A stretch of 5,915 nucleotides of DNA from positions 1 through 5,915 of the forward strand of contig JAHEKB010000129.1 in the NCBI GenBank assembly GCA_024638525.1. Reading direction: 5' to 3'. The stretch comes from Bacteroidota bacterium (lineage in GTDB: Bacteria > Bacteroidota > Bacteroidia > NS11-12g > UBA9320). Both the position numbers and the translations under genes were made by a program. Positions 1 through 5,915 of this stretch are shown here, piece by piece (the first letter of the stretch is position 1; every line of letters begins with the position of its first letter). The notes beneath the pieces were generated by a model, which was not told the DNA's origin, did not search any database, and saw nothing but the letters and a program-made list of their open reading frames with translations.

Positions 1-1525
1 GCTTGACAGTCGTGAAGGCAAGGTAATTTATTTGCCTTATCTGCTTGAACGAGGCATCAGGAAAGATACTATACACAAATTTAAGTTGGGATTGAGTGGG
101 AGCGGTAGAACAGATATATTGGAGGCTGGATTGCAAAAAGGGTTTACTGCTCAGCAGCTATTTGATGCGGGATTGGTCAAGAAAATAAACGAAGACCAAG
201 GGGTAATCCAAAGCAATTTGAGGGACACCTATATCGAGCGCATCACATTCCCAATTGAAAACTTAACGGGCAAGACCGTGGGCTTTGGTGGGAGAATAAT
301 TAAGAAGGATACCAAAGCACCTAAATACATCAACAGTCCCGAGACCATTGTTTACGAAAAACGAAAAGTCTTATACGGTCTAAATCATGCTAAGAACGAA
401 ATCAGGAAAGCTGATCAGGCGTATGTGGTTGAGGGATATATGGATGTAATTAGTTTGAGTCAGGCTGGAATTGAGAACGTTGTAGCCGTATCTGGCACGG
501 CTTTAACCGAAGAGCAATCCCGCTTATTAAAGCGCTTTACAACGGATGCGACTCTGTTGTTCGATGGGGATGATGCGGGAGTTAATGCTAGTCTCAAGCA
601 TGTGAATACACTCCTCAAGGCAGATATCAATACAAAGGTGGTCTTGTTTCCAGAAAACGACGATCCTGATTCATATACGAAGGAACACGGCAAAGAGGGG
701 CTGTTGAATTTTATTGAAGGAAATTCGCAGAACTTTGTTCACTTCATCGCCGGAATAGAATTAAAGGGAGATGACCCTATTGCCAAGGCTCAAGCTGCGA
801 GAAGCATTGCTGAAAGCATAGCACAGGTGCCCGATCCATTAAAAAGAGCGGCTTTTGTTTCAGAGGCTTCTAGGCTATTGGGTTGGCAAGAAAGGGTACT
901 TAACGAAGAAGCAAACAAGCTCCGGATGAGCGGTCTCAAACAAGGCAGACGTCAGAATCCAGAATACCTTCCCAATTTACCTCCAACACCTCCTGAGGAG
1001 ACCGTTGAAGAAGTAAATCATCAGGAGTGGGCTTTGCTTAAAAGTTTGATTCTTTATGCGGAAAAAGAATTTTCAGAAGAGGAAGATGTTGCCGCATTTA
1101 TCTTTAGAGAGCTTATAGAAGAAGAGATTTGGCCGGTAGATCCTGAAGTCAAGGAGCTCATAGACCTAGCTCATAATGAATGGAAGGAAAAAGGCGGGTT
1201 GACCCAAATGTATTTCATACGTAACCCTTTGTGCAGTCGTTTTGCAGCAGATTGTATTTCAGGGCTTTACAGCCTAAGTGATGGATGGGAAAGAAATTAT
1301 GACAAATTTGTCCCTGGCTATGAAGACACCTATAAAAAAGAAGTTGTCGAGAACCTGAATTATATAAAACTAAAGAGGGTAGAGGAGGCTATACAGGAGA
1401 ATAACGAGAAAATGAAAGAGGCAGAAAATGATGAAGAAGTCATTGGATATCAAACCATTCACATGAGATTGCAAGATCTAAAAAGAAAAATAACCGCTGA
1501 AATTGGTGCTGTCGTATTGAAATGA
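1..1525 (+). CDS. dnaG: DNA primase DnaG, 5'-truncated by window edge
   Basis: DnaG synthesises the RNA primers for chromosome replication and works at the fork with the DnaB helicase. The frame is open from base 2, so the TTG at 32 is internal. About 507 residues are present. Compared with E. coli DnaG, the CHC2 zinc-binding domain and the first part of the catalytic core (roughly 140-150 residues) lie outside. Visible in order: the core motif YLLERGI, then FPIENLTGKTVGFGGR and PKYINSPET (single-stranded DNA-binding part of the core). The TOPRIM domain follows, with EGYMD (bases 431-445), DGDDAG (563-580) and DPDSY (662-676), which supply the metal-binding acidic residues. A proline-rich linker near base 950-1000 leads to a divergent, Glu/Lys-rich helical C-terminal region expected to bind helicase. 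All catalytic motifs in view are intact. The stop overlaps the next gene's start by 4 bases, indicating an operon. The family call is near certain. Confidence 0.97.
   Translation, partial: LDSREGKVIYLPYLLERGIRKDTIHKFKLGLSGSGRTDILEAGLQKGFTAQQLFDAGLVKKINEDQGVIQSNLRDTYIERITFPIENLTGKTVGFGGRIIKKDTKAPKYINSPETIVYEKRKVLYGLNHAKNEIRKADQAYVVEGYMDVISLSQAGIENVVAVSGTALTEEQSRLLKRFTTDATLLFDGDDAGVNASLKHVNTLLKADINTKVVLFPENDDPDSYTKEHGKEGLLNFIEGNSQNFVHFIAGIELKGDDPIAKAQAARSIAESIAQVPDPLKRAAFVSEASRLLGWQERVLNEEANKLRMSGLKQGRRQNPEYLPNLPPTPPEETVEEVNHQEWALLKSLILYAEKEFSEEEDVAAFIFRELIEEEIWPVDPEVKELIDLAHNEWKEKGGLTQMYFIRNPLCSRFAADCISGLYSLSDGWERNYDKFVPGYEDTYKKEVVENLNYIKLKRVEEAIQENNEKMKEAENDEEVIGYQTIHMRLQDLKRKITAEIGAVVLK
1522..1525 (+). 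other. ATGA stop/start overlap, dnaG to acyltransferase
   Basis: The dnaG stop codon TGA (1523-1525) is embedded in the acyltransferase start ATG (1522-1524). This layout normally means translational coupling, in which ribosomes ending on dnaG restart on the next gene. No Shine-Dalgarno-like purine run precedes it. The next in-frame ATG, at 1558, would remove the first 12 residues and is less likely. Confidence 0.85.
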
Positions 1526-2793
1526 AGTATTGGCTATACTACTTTATCAAGACTTTTATGGAGATTCCTTTTAGGGCCTATTTTAAAAGCGTATCCATAG
1601 ATGGGAAACACAAGATCCCTAAAGGAAAACCAGTATTAATCTGTGCGAGCCACGCGGGTTCGTTTATGGATGGTGTGGTTATAGAATACGCTTTTCGCGA
1701 AAAGGTATTCACGCTTGTAAGAGGTGATGCCTTCAACAAACCTGTATTTGATCGAATACTTCGATCAATGCTTTTATTGCCCATTTTTAGATCGAGGGAT
1801 GCTGATCCAGAAAAAGCAAGAGTGGGTAATCTGACCACTTGGAATGAAAGCTATGAGTTGTTTAGGGAAGGGTATAAGATTTTAATCTTTAGTGAAGGAA
1901 TAGCTTATCCTGAAAAAGCATTGCGTCCACTTAAGAAAGGAAGTGCTGGCATGGCGGCTAATATGATCAAGAGGAGCGGTGGAGACATGGATCTATACGT
2001 TTTGCCCTGTGGGGTGAATTATTCTCAATTTGGGGGAATGAGGACTGATCTTCAGATCAGTTATGGTGATCCAATTCGCGTTTTAGACTTTGAAGATGAG
2101 ATCTTAGCAGATGAAAGAAAATTTGCCAGAGATTTTACCGTGATCCTCCAAGAAAAAATGAATGATTTGGTTGTGAAAACGAAGGGGGACCATTCAGTTG
2201 AAAAGGACTTCTTGCATCAAATGCTCATCAACGAATATGGAAACCGGTCAGACTTTAGGTCGTATGACAGCGGGTCAGACCAGATTCCAAAGCGGATAGA
2301 CAAGCTGTCAGCTGATTTAATTCCAAAGATAAAGGAGTATAAAGCAGGTATAGAGCAGAGTAAAATAGCGGATAGAAATTTAAGTGATAAAGGGTTCAAT
2401 TTCTTCGCAGTATTAATAGCCTTATGTACTTCAGCAATGAGCGTTCCAGCAGCTATACTCTATCGATTGCTCTGGGCAGTTGCCAAGAATAGAACTAAAA
2501 AATTGGTGAAGAACATTGTATTGTTTGACTCGGTACATTTCGGCCTTGGATTGATTATGACCTTCTTTTGGCTTGCGGTACTTATAGTTGCTGCTGTCTT
2601 TCTCTTACCTGAACCTTGGACTCCAATATGGACGGTTTTGGCGCTAATTGCATCTATTGTTGGAAGCGCGGCATGGTTTGTTACCGTAGAAGAATTCCGA
2701 CATAGTGTAAAGGAACTGCGCTACTTTCTTTTACCAAGGAGTAAGAGAAAGTACTTAAGAGCTCTTAGGGTTGATATACTTAATGCCCTGTAA
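1522..2793 (+). CDS. Lysophospholipid (PlsC-type) acyltransferase with C-terminal membrane region
   Basis: A 423-residue member of the LPLAT superfamily, which moves acyl chains onto glycerol-phosphate or lysophospholipid acceptors at the inner membrane. Motif I is SHAGSFMDG, with H44 and D50 as the presumed catalytic pair; five residues separate them instead of the four in E. coli PlsC. Motif II region GDAFNKP leads to LLPIFRSRD. Motif III is FSEGIAYPEKALRPLKKG (F123, E125, G126), a variant of FPEG. Motif IV is VLPCGVNYS. After the catalytic part (about 1-215) comes a charged linker, then three hydrophobic segments near residues 292-316, 341-363 and 367-388, and a basic tail. Proteins of simple PlsC type (about 240 residues) lack this tail. 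The start is supported by the ATGA overlap with dnaG, implying translational coupling; there is no clear ribosome-binding site. The exact acceptor (glycerol-3-phosphate, lysophosphatidate or another lipid) cannot be told from sequence. Confidence 0.9.
   Translation: MKYWLYYFIKTFMEIPFRAYFKSVSIDGKHKIPKGKPVLICASHAGSFMDGVVIEYAFREKVFTLVRGDAFNKPVFDRILRSMLLLPIFRSRDADPEKARVGNLTTWNESYELFREGYKILIFSEGIAYPEKALRPLKKGSAGMAANMIKRSGGDMDLYVLPCGVNYSQFGGMRTDLQISYGDPIRVLDFEDEILADERKFARDFTVILQEKMNDLVVKTKGDHSVEKDFLHQMLINEYGNRSDFRSYDSGSDQIPKRIDKLSADLIPKIKEYKAGIEQSKIADRNLSDKGFNFFAVLIALCTSAMSVPAAILYRLLWAVAKNRTKKLVKNIVLFDSVHFGLGLIMTFFWLAVLIVAAVFLLPEPWTPIWTVLALIASIVGSAAWFVTVEEFRHSVKELRYFLLPRSKRKYLRALRVDILNAL
1748..1768. 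repeat. Perfect 9-bp inverted repeat, 3-base loop, in acyltransferase gene
   Basis: TTGATCGAA (1748-1756) and TTCGATCAA (1760-1768) are exact reverse complements separated by TAC. Each arm contains GATC. The repeat is inside coding sequence and could be chance; no function is assigned. Confidence 0.6.
2044..2061. repeat. Perfect 8-bp inverted repeat, 2-base spacer, in acyltransferase gene
   Basis: ACTGATCT (2044-2051) and AGATCAGT (2054-2061) are exact reverse complements with TC between them. As RNA, the innermost pairs would have to open to form a loop. Each arm again carries a GATC. It lies within codons for TDLQIS. Confidence 0.55.
2722..2753. repeat. 13-pair stem-loop near the convergent gene ends
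   Basis: Arms 2722-2734 and 2741-2753 pair over 13 positions around a 6-base loop (CAAGGA). Twelve pairs are Watson-Crick, and 2730/2745 is a T-G pair, so the structure is fully paired only in plus-strand RNA; minus-strand RNA has one A-C mismatch. It lies inside the acyltransferase coding sequence, 37 bases before its stop codon and 26 bases beyond the propeller gene's stop. No T-run follows on either strand, so it is not a classical intrinsic terminator. A role in 3'-end formation or mRNA protection is speculative. Confidence 0.6.
2780..2793. other. Convergent 14-base overlap of two gene ends
   Basis: The acyltransferase stop TAA (2791-2793, plus strand) lies inside the propeller gene, whose own stop (TAA on the minus strand, 2782-2780) lies inside the acyltransferase gene. 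The shared 14 bases encode the last residues of both proteins. No intergenic region exists for a terminator of either unit. Confidence 0.95.
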
Positions 2794-5227
2794 TCTGAAC
2801 CTTTTCTACCGATCTACCCTCGCTGTGAAGAATCTCTAGGAAATAGGTTCCATTTGGAATACCTCGAATGTCTAAAGCACTCTGGTCCGTACTAAGGATT
2901 TGCTTTCCATCAAAACCGTACAAATGCATTTTGTCCAGGCTATTGATATCCACCTTGAAGTGAGTGCTACTTGGATTGGGATATACTTTTAGGTCAATGG
3001 TTTCCAAGCGTTCGACGCTCGCCGTGGGTTGGTCAGCGAGGTCAGCGGTCCAAGCTCCTCTTCCATGCGTAAAAATGTATAATTTTCTATTGCTCTCCTT
3101 TAATCGAATTTGGTCGATAGCTACATTGGGAATTCGGTTTTCCTTTTCCCACCAGCCGCCACCGTTGTTTGAAGTATAAAGCCCGTAGTCAGTAGCTATG
3201 ATGATAAAGTTGCTGTCTAGGGGATCTACCTCTATCCAACTTACCGCAAGCATGTCAGGGAGATTAGATTGGAGGTCTTCAAATATGGGGTTGTCCGTGT
3301 CCGCGTTTCTCACTCTCCAAATACGTGGATTTGGGGAGATATTGCTCATGGCGCAGTAAATGGTTCCTTCGTTATTTGGATCTACCTCGATACATCCAAT
3401 AGTGCTTCCTCTAAATGGAATTGGGGTATTTGCAAACAATGAGACCTCCGTTTTTACATTACTGGCGGCATTCTCCAATCTGTGCAATTGAGATCCAGTT
3501 CCTCCAATGTATAAGGTAGGGTCTTGCTCTTGTGTCATTCCAATGGAATATGTACTACCAGGTAGGTCAGCCGTCAATTCGACCCATAAGTTACCCTGAT
3601 TCAGTGACCTGAATACTTCAGCCCTAGTGGGAACATAGAGTTGATCTCCATCCACTAAGTTCATTTCAAAGGGATTGATGAACCAGGTATTGTTATTTCC
3701 TCCAATTTGGTTTCTTATATATGTTCCAATATTTCTGTATGTATTGACTGTATTGTAAACTGCATCTTTCCTTCTCAAATTCAGATATTGAGACGAAACA
3801 TAGACCACCGACGGGTCTTGCTGATGAATGGCACAAAAAGATCCGTCTCCGTAATTATAATATCCAAAGGATTGATTGGCGCCGATGCTATATCGCGTAT
3901 TATTATCTTGAGCTCCAGCAATCACATCGTCATTGTCGGGATGATAGAAACCAGCATAGAATTGGGTTACATTATAGCCAAAGTTTAAATCTGTATAGGT
4001 GCCTAAATTGCTCCTGCGATATCTGTAAATTCCACCGTCATTTCCTATCAGAAATTCTTGTCCGTCGGGATAGAAGGTGACTTCATGGTAGTCAGCATGG
4101 GAATTGGCTATACTAAACCAACTGGCTCCACCATTGGTGCTTGCAATTGGATATATGCCACCAGAAACTAAGAAGTTGGAATCTGTTGGAGATACCCTCA
4201 TGATGAAATCATACCATCCTTGAGAATACCCAATTAATTGTGGATTAGGACTTGCCAATTGAGTCCAGCTTTCACCACCGTCAGAAGATTTGTATGCTCC
4301 CCTAAATCCTCTAAAATCACTGGTGAGGAAATGGGCATAGATCACCTCTGGATAATCCCTGCAGAAGTCAAATGAAATGCGGCTGAAATTTGTCGTGGGC
4401 AGCCCGTTGCCCAGTTTCTTGGTGCTCAGGTCATTCTCATTCATCCGATATATTCCAGAATTGGACAAAGCAAACATGATTGTGCTATCATCAAATACGC
4501 GGATCTCGTGAATGATTCCATTGGTAGCAAAAATTCGATCAAAGCTCTCACCTGCATCAGTAGAACGATATAGACCTCCATTGTCAGTTCCCACATAAAT
4601 GGTGCTATCATAAACCAATGAGTGTTCTATATCCCATATCTCACTTAGGTTTGAGATTGTACTACTTTCCAAAAGTGCAAAACTCTCACCGCCGTCAACG
4701 GATTTAAATATCCCTAATCCATTTACATTTAAGGTATTGTTGTAAGTCTCACCTGAACCATAGTAATAAACATCCGGATCAAAGGGACTTTGAGTTATGC
4801 TTGTTACCGATAGCGTCGGGGCTTGATCGCTGGCAATCGTCCAGTCAGCACCTTCGTTATTGGAGTACCACAGGCCTCCGGAAACCCCTCCGGAAACAAT
4901 ATGATCTAAATTATTTCGGTCAATAACTATAGACCTTGTTCTACCTCCAATATTATAAGGCCCTACCTCTTTGATGTTTTCGAGGTTATTTTGCCCCTTG
5001 CTTTTTAGCCTTGCATTCTGAAGGTCTTGTTTGTGCCATTGCAGTTTAATGTCAAAGGGCAAATCAATCCTATCCAAGCCTTTAAATTCTCGATAGTATT
5101 CAAACCAATCAGGACTTTCCATTTTAGCAGCTTCATCCTTTTTTTTGGATTTACTGGCAAAGAGGATCAATCCTCCCATAAGCAGTGTGAAAGCCAACCC
5201 ACCTAACCATACAGTTTTCTTAAGCAT
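2780..5227 (-). CDS. Secreted BNR/Asp-box beta-propeller protein with T9SS type A sorting domain
   Basis: An 815-residue exported protein. Residues 1-25 look like a signal peptide (KK, then a hydrophobic stretch 6-24), followed by a basic SKSKKK. The conserved opening GPYNIGGRTR (89-98) and GGVSGGLW (113-120) mark the sortilin/VPS10-like, GH74-like propeller family common in Bacteroidota. Asp-box-like repeats occur at 121-129, 175-183 (KSVDGGESF), 221-229, 313-321 (KSSDGGESW), 362-370, 540-548 and 685-693. Family motifs GNDGG (395-399), GAQDNN (438-443) and THGRGAW (720-726) are also present. The C-terminal domain begins near VYPNP (748-752) and continues to residue 815 with GIPNGTYFLEI, a type A signal for the type IX system that delivers proteins to the surface or medium and normally is cleaved off. 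No enzymatic residues can be assigned; binding or adhesion is as likely as glycan hydrolysis. It starts 9 bases after the VOC gene, so co-transcription is likely. The upstream sequence is A-rich with no Shine-Dalgarno. Confidence 0.92.
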   Translation of the reverse strand: MLKKTVWLGGLAFTLLMGGLILFASKSKKKDEAAKMESPDWFEYYREFKGLDRIDLPFDIKLQWHKQDLQNARLKSKGQNNLENIKEVGPYNIGGRTRSIVIDRNNLDHIVSGGVSGGLWYSNNEGADWTIASDQAPTLSVTSITQSPFDPDVYYYGSGETYNNTLNVNGLGIFKSVDGGESFALLESSTISNLSEIWDIEHSLVYDSTIYVGTDNGGLYRSTDAGESFDRIFATNGIIHEIRVFDDSTIMFALSNSGIYRMNENDLSTKKLGNGLPTTNFSRISFDFCRDYPEVIYAHFLTSDFRGFRGAYKSSDGGESWTQLASPNPQLIGYSQGWYDFIMRVSPTDSNFLVSGGIYPIASTNGGASWFSIANSHADYHEVTFYPDGQEFLIGNDGGIYRYRRSNLGTYTDLNFGYNVTQFYAGFYHPDNDDVIAGAQDNNTRYSIGANQSFGYYNYGDGSFCAIHQQDPSVVYVSSQYLNLRRKDAVYNTVNTYRNIGTYIRNQIGGNNNTWFINPFEMNLVDGDQLYVPTRAEVFRSLNQGNLWVELTADLPGSTYSIGMTQEQDPTLYIGGTGSQLHRLENAASNVKTEVSLFANTPIPFRGSTIGCIEVDPNNEGTIYCAMSNISPNPRIWRVRNADTDNPIFEDLQSNLPDMLAVSWIEVDPLDSNFIIIATDYGLYTSNNGGGWWEKENRIPNVAIDQIRLKESNRKLYIFTHGRGAWTADLADQPTASVERLETIDLKVYPNPSSTHFKVDINSLDKMHLYGFDGKQILSTDQSALDIRGIPNGTYFLEILHSEGRSVEKVQITGH
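4874..4897 (-). repeat. 12-base tandem duplication encoding VSGG-VSGG
   Basis: Two adjacent 12-base units (4874-4885 and 4886-4897) differ by one base and encode VSGG twice in the propeller gene. GGVSGG is common in this family, so the peptide is expected. The near-identical codons may reflect a recent or constrained small duplication. Confidence 0.55.
5139..5146 (-). repeat. A8 homopolymer early in the propeller gene
   Basis: Eight T on the plus strand read as A8 in the gene, within codons for SKKKD (residues 27-31), just after the signal peptide. The tract includes the heptamer A AAA AAG in frame. A one-base change here, or -1 slippage, would end or alter the protein; after -1 slippage a TGA follows almost at once. 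Confidence 0.6.
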
Positions 5228-5236
5228 TTCTATTCT

Positions 5237-5915
5237 TTATCTTTTTCTGTTCAATGACAGCGCCCAAAGCATCCATCTCGGAAGGGGATTTCTGAAATCT
5301 TTTCGTTTCATTAGGTCCAAATACCACCCCCATTTTTTCATAATTGGGACTTTCGCTGTTTCCACAAATTCTAAAAGCGCTCCATCAGGATCCTCAATAT
5401 AACAAAACCTTCCGGCAGCTTCCCCCATATCAAATGTAGAATTACTGTCTACCGTGAATGGAAACCCTCCTTGCAAGCATTCTGCAGCGAAATTGTTCAG
5501 ATTCATTGTATCATAACACAAGTGGATAAAACCTAAATCTCCCCAATATCTATCTTCATAGATTTTTCGCTGTCCACCATCCATAAGTTGCACCAATTCA
5601 ATCTCTGATGGTCCAAGGAGATCGGCAAATGCGCCAACGCGATTAACCTGAGTCTCCATGATGACTCGTTTGAAAGCATGATCTCCTCTGGGGAGATCAT
5701 GGAAATCGTCATAAACTTTCCCCTTGCTTCTTTCGAGTTCATCTTCATCAAAGCGATAATTCATAAGGGCATCAAAATACATAGCACTCTTATAAATATC
5801 GCTTACACCCATAATAACCCCAAACACCCCACCGATGTTTGATTTGGTCTTCATAAATGTTTTGTCTGATTGGACGATTTGAAACAGGTTTCCATACAGA
5901 TCTTTAACAAAGAAG
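5237..5915 (-). CDS. VOC-superfamily (glyoxalase/dioxygenase-fold) protein, 5'-truncated
   Basis: The VOC fold covers glyoxalase I, extradiol dioxygenases, bleomycin-resistance proteins and many unassigned metalloproteins. The ATG at 5854-5852 gives 205 residues, but the frame stays open for 20 codons to the window edge and encodes FFVKDLYGNLFQIVQ, the typical last strand of a VOC domain. The gene therefore starts beyond 5915, and that ATG lies in an interdomain linker. Numbered from that ATG, a second VOC domain follows: GGVFGVIMGVSDIYKSAMYF (8-27), SEIELVQL (83-90, E86), GFIHLCYD (108-115, H111) and IEDPDGALLEFVE (153-165, E162). E86, H111 and E162 sit where family members bind metal. About 40 residues rich in Trp and basic residues (WGWYLDLMKRK to LNRKR) follow the domain. 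Substrate is unknown. It is probably the upstream partner in a transcript with the secreted propeller gene. Confidence 0.88.
   Translation of the reverse strand, partial: FFVKDLYGNLFQIVQSDKTFMKTKSNIGGVFGVIMGVSDIYKSAMYFDALMNYRFDEDELERSKGKVYDDFHDLPRGDHAFKRVIMETQVNRVGAFADLLGPSEIELVQLMDGGQRKIYEDRYWGDLGFIHLCYDTMNLNNFAAECLQGGFPFTVDSNSTFDMGEAAGRFCYIEDPDGALLEFVETAKVPIMKKWGWYLDLMKRKDFRNPLPRWMLWALSLNRKR
5677..5701. repeat. Perfect 10-bp inverted repeat, 5-base loop, in VOC gene
   Basis: CATGATCTCC (5677-5686) and GGAGATCATG (5692-5701) are exact reverse complements around a 5-base loop. In the minus-strand mRNA this forms a 10-pair hairpin within the codons for HDLPRGDH, so the peptide also reads roughly symmetrically (HD...DH). 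It is the longest mismatch-free inverted repeat I found. No T-run follows, so it is not an intrinsic terminator. Confidence 0.6.

Noticed and set aside
32..34. TTG as the start of the primase gene
   Set aside because: The frame is open upstream to the window edge and encodes primase-like sequence; the zinc domain and start must lie outside the window.
2247..2280. Repeated GGTCAGAC in the acyltransferase linker
   Set aside because: Two 8-base copies in a low-complexity Ser/Asp-coding stretch, with no array or symmetry; explained by similar codons.
2756..2767. 12-base palindrome TAAGAGCTCTTA near the acyltransferase end as a terminator
   Set aside because: With a real loop only about four pairs remain, and no T-run follows on either strand.
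2794..2880. Intrinsic terminator downstream of the acyltransferase stop
   Set aside because: A weak, bulged stem near 2846-2866 is not followed by a T-run, and the sequence codes for the sorting domain of the opposing gene.
3707..3988. Plus-strand 93-codon open frame opposite the propeller gene
   Set aside because: It is a shadow of a clearly coding minus-strand frame, has unusual composition and no recognisable motif. The same applies to the other short antisense frames in the window.
2780..5227. Calling the propeller protein a sialidase or xyloglucanase
   Set aside because: Asp-box repeats are structural and shared by many non-enzymatic propellers; no catalytic residues could be assigned.
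5431..5438. TACATTTG on the minus strand as a Bacteroidota -7 promoter element (TAnnTTTG) for the propeller gene
   Set aside because: It is inside VOC coding sequence, about 200 bases from the start, and no TTG-type -33 element lies at proper spacing; one such match is expected by chance.
1..5915. A defence system, mobile element, CRISPR array or new multi-gene system
   Set aside because: No transposase, nuclease, repeat array, tRNA-linked boundary or composition break is visible; all four genes belong to known families in dense chromosomal layout.

Overview
The window is gene-dense DNA from a bacterium of the phylum Bacteroidota, probably a Flavobacteriia-like lineage. The main evidence is the minus-strand protein with a type IX secretion (T9SS) C-terminal sorting domain, a system restricted to that phylum. 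A DnaG with a divergent C-terminal region, AT-leaning sequence and the lack of clear Shine-Dalgarno sequences agree with this. The rank below phylum is inference.

Four protein genes fill almost everything. On the plus strand, the left edge holds dnaG (primase) with its 5' end cut off. Its stop overlaps by 4 bases (ATGA) the start of a membrane-associated PlsC-type lysophospholipid acyltransferase. On the minus strand, reading in from the right edge, comes a VOC-superfamily (glyoxalase/dioxygenase-fold) protein. It is also cut by the window: the reading frame stays open past the first available ATG and encodes the end of an earlier VOC domain. Nine bases after its stop begins an 815-residue exported beta-propeller protein with Asp-box/BNR repeats and a T9SS signal.

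The two transcription units converge, and the last gene of each overlaps the other by 14 bases tail to tail. There is therefore no intergenic space for a terminator, and each transcript must end inside the opposing gene. A 13-pair stem-loop lies in the acyltransferase 3' end, close to this junction. There is no gap of 300 bases or more without a gene. I see no RNA gene, insertion sequence, CRISPR array or attachment site.

Functionally this looks like ordinary chromosomal backbone: a replication gene translationally coupled to a lipid enzyme, facing a secreted surface protein and an uncharacterised VOC protein. I found no convincing new multi-gene system. The points worth a second look are the primase-acyltransferase coupling, the overlapping convergent ends with a nearby hairpin, a GATC cluster with perfect inverted repeats in the acyltransferase gene, an A8 tract in the export region of the surface protein, and the hidden upstream VOC domain.
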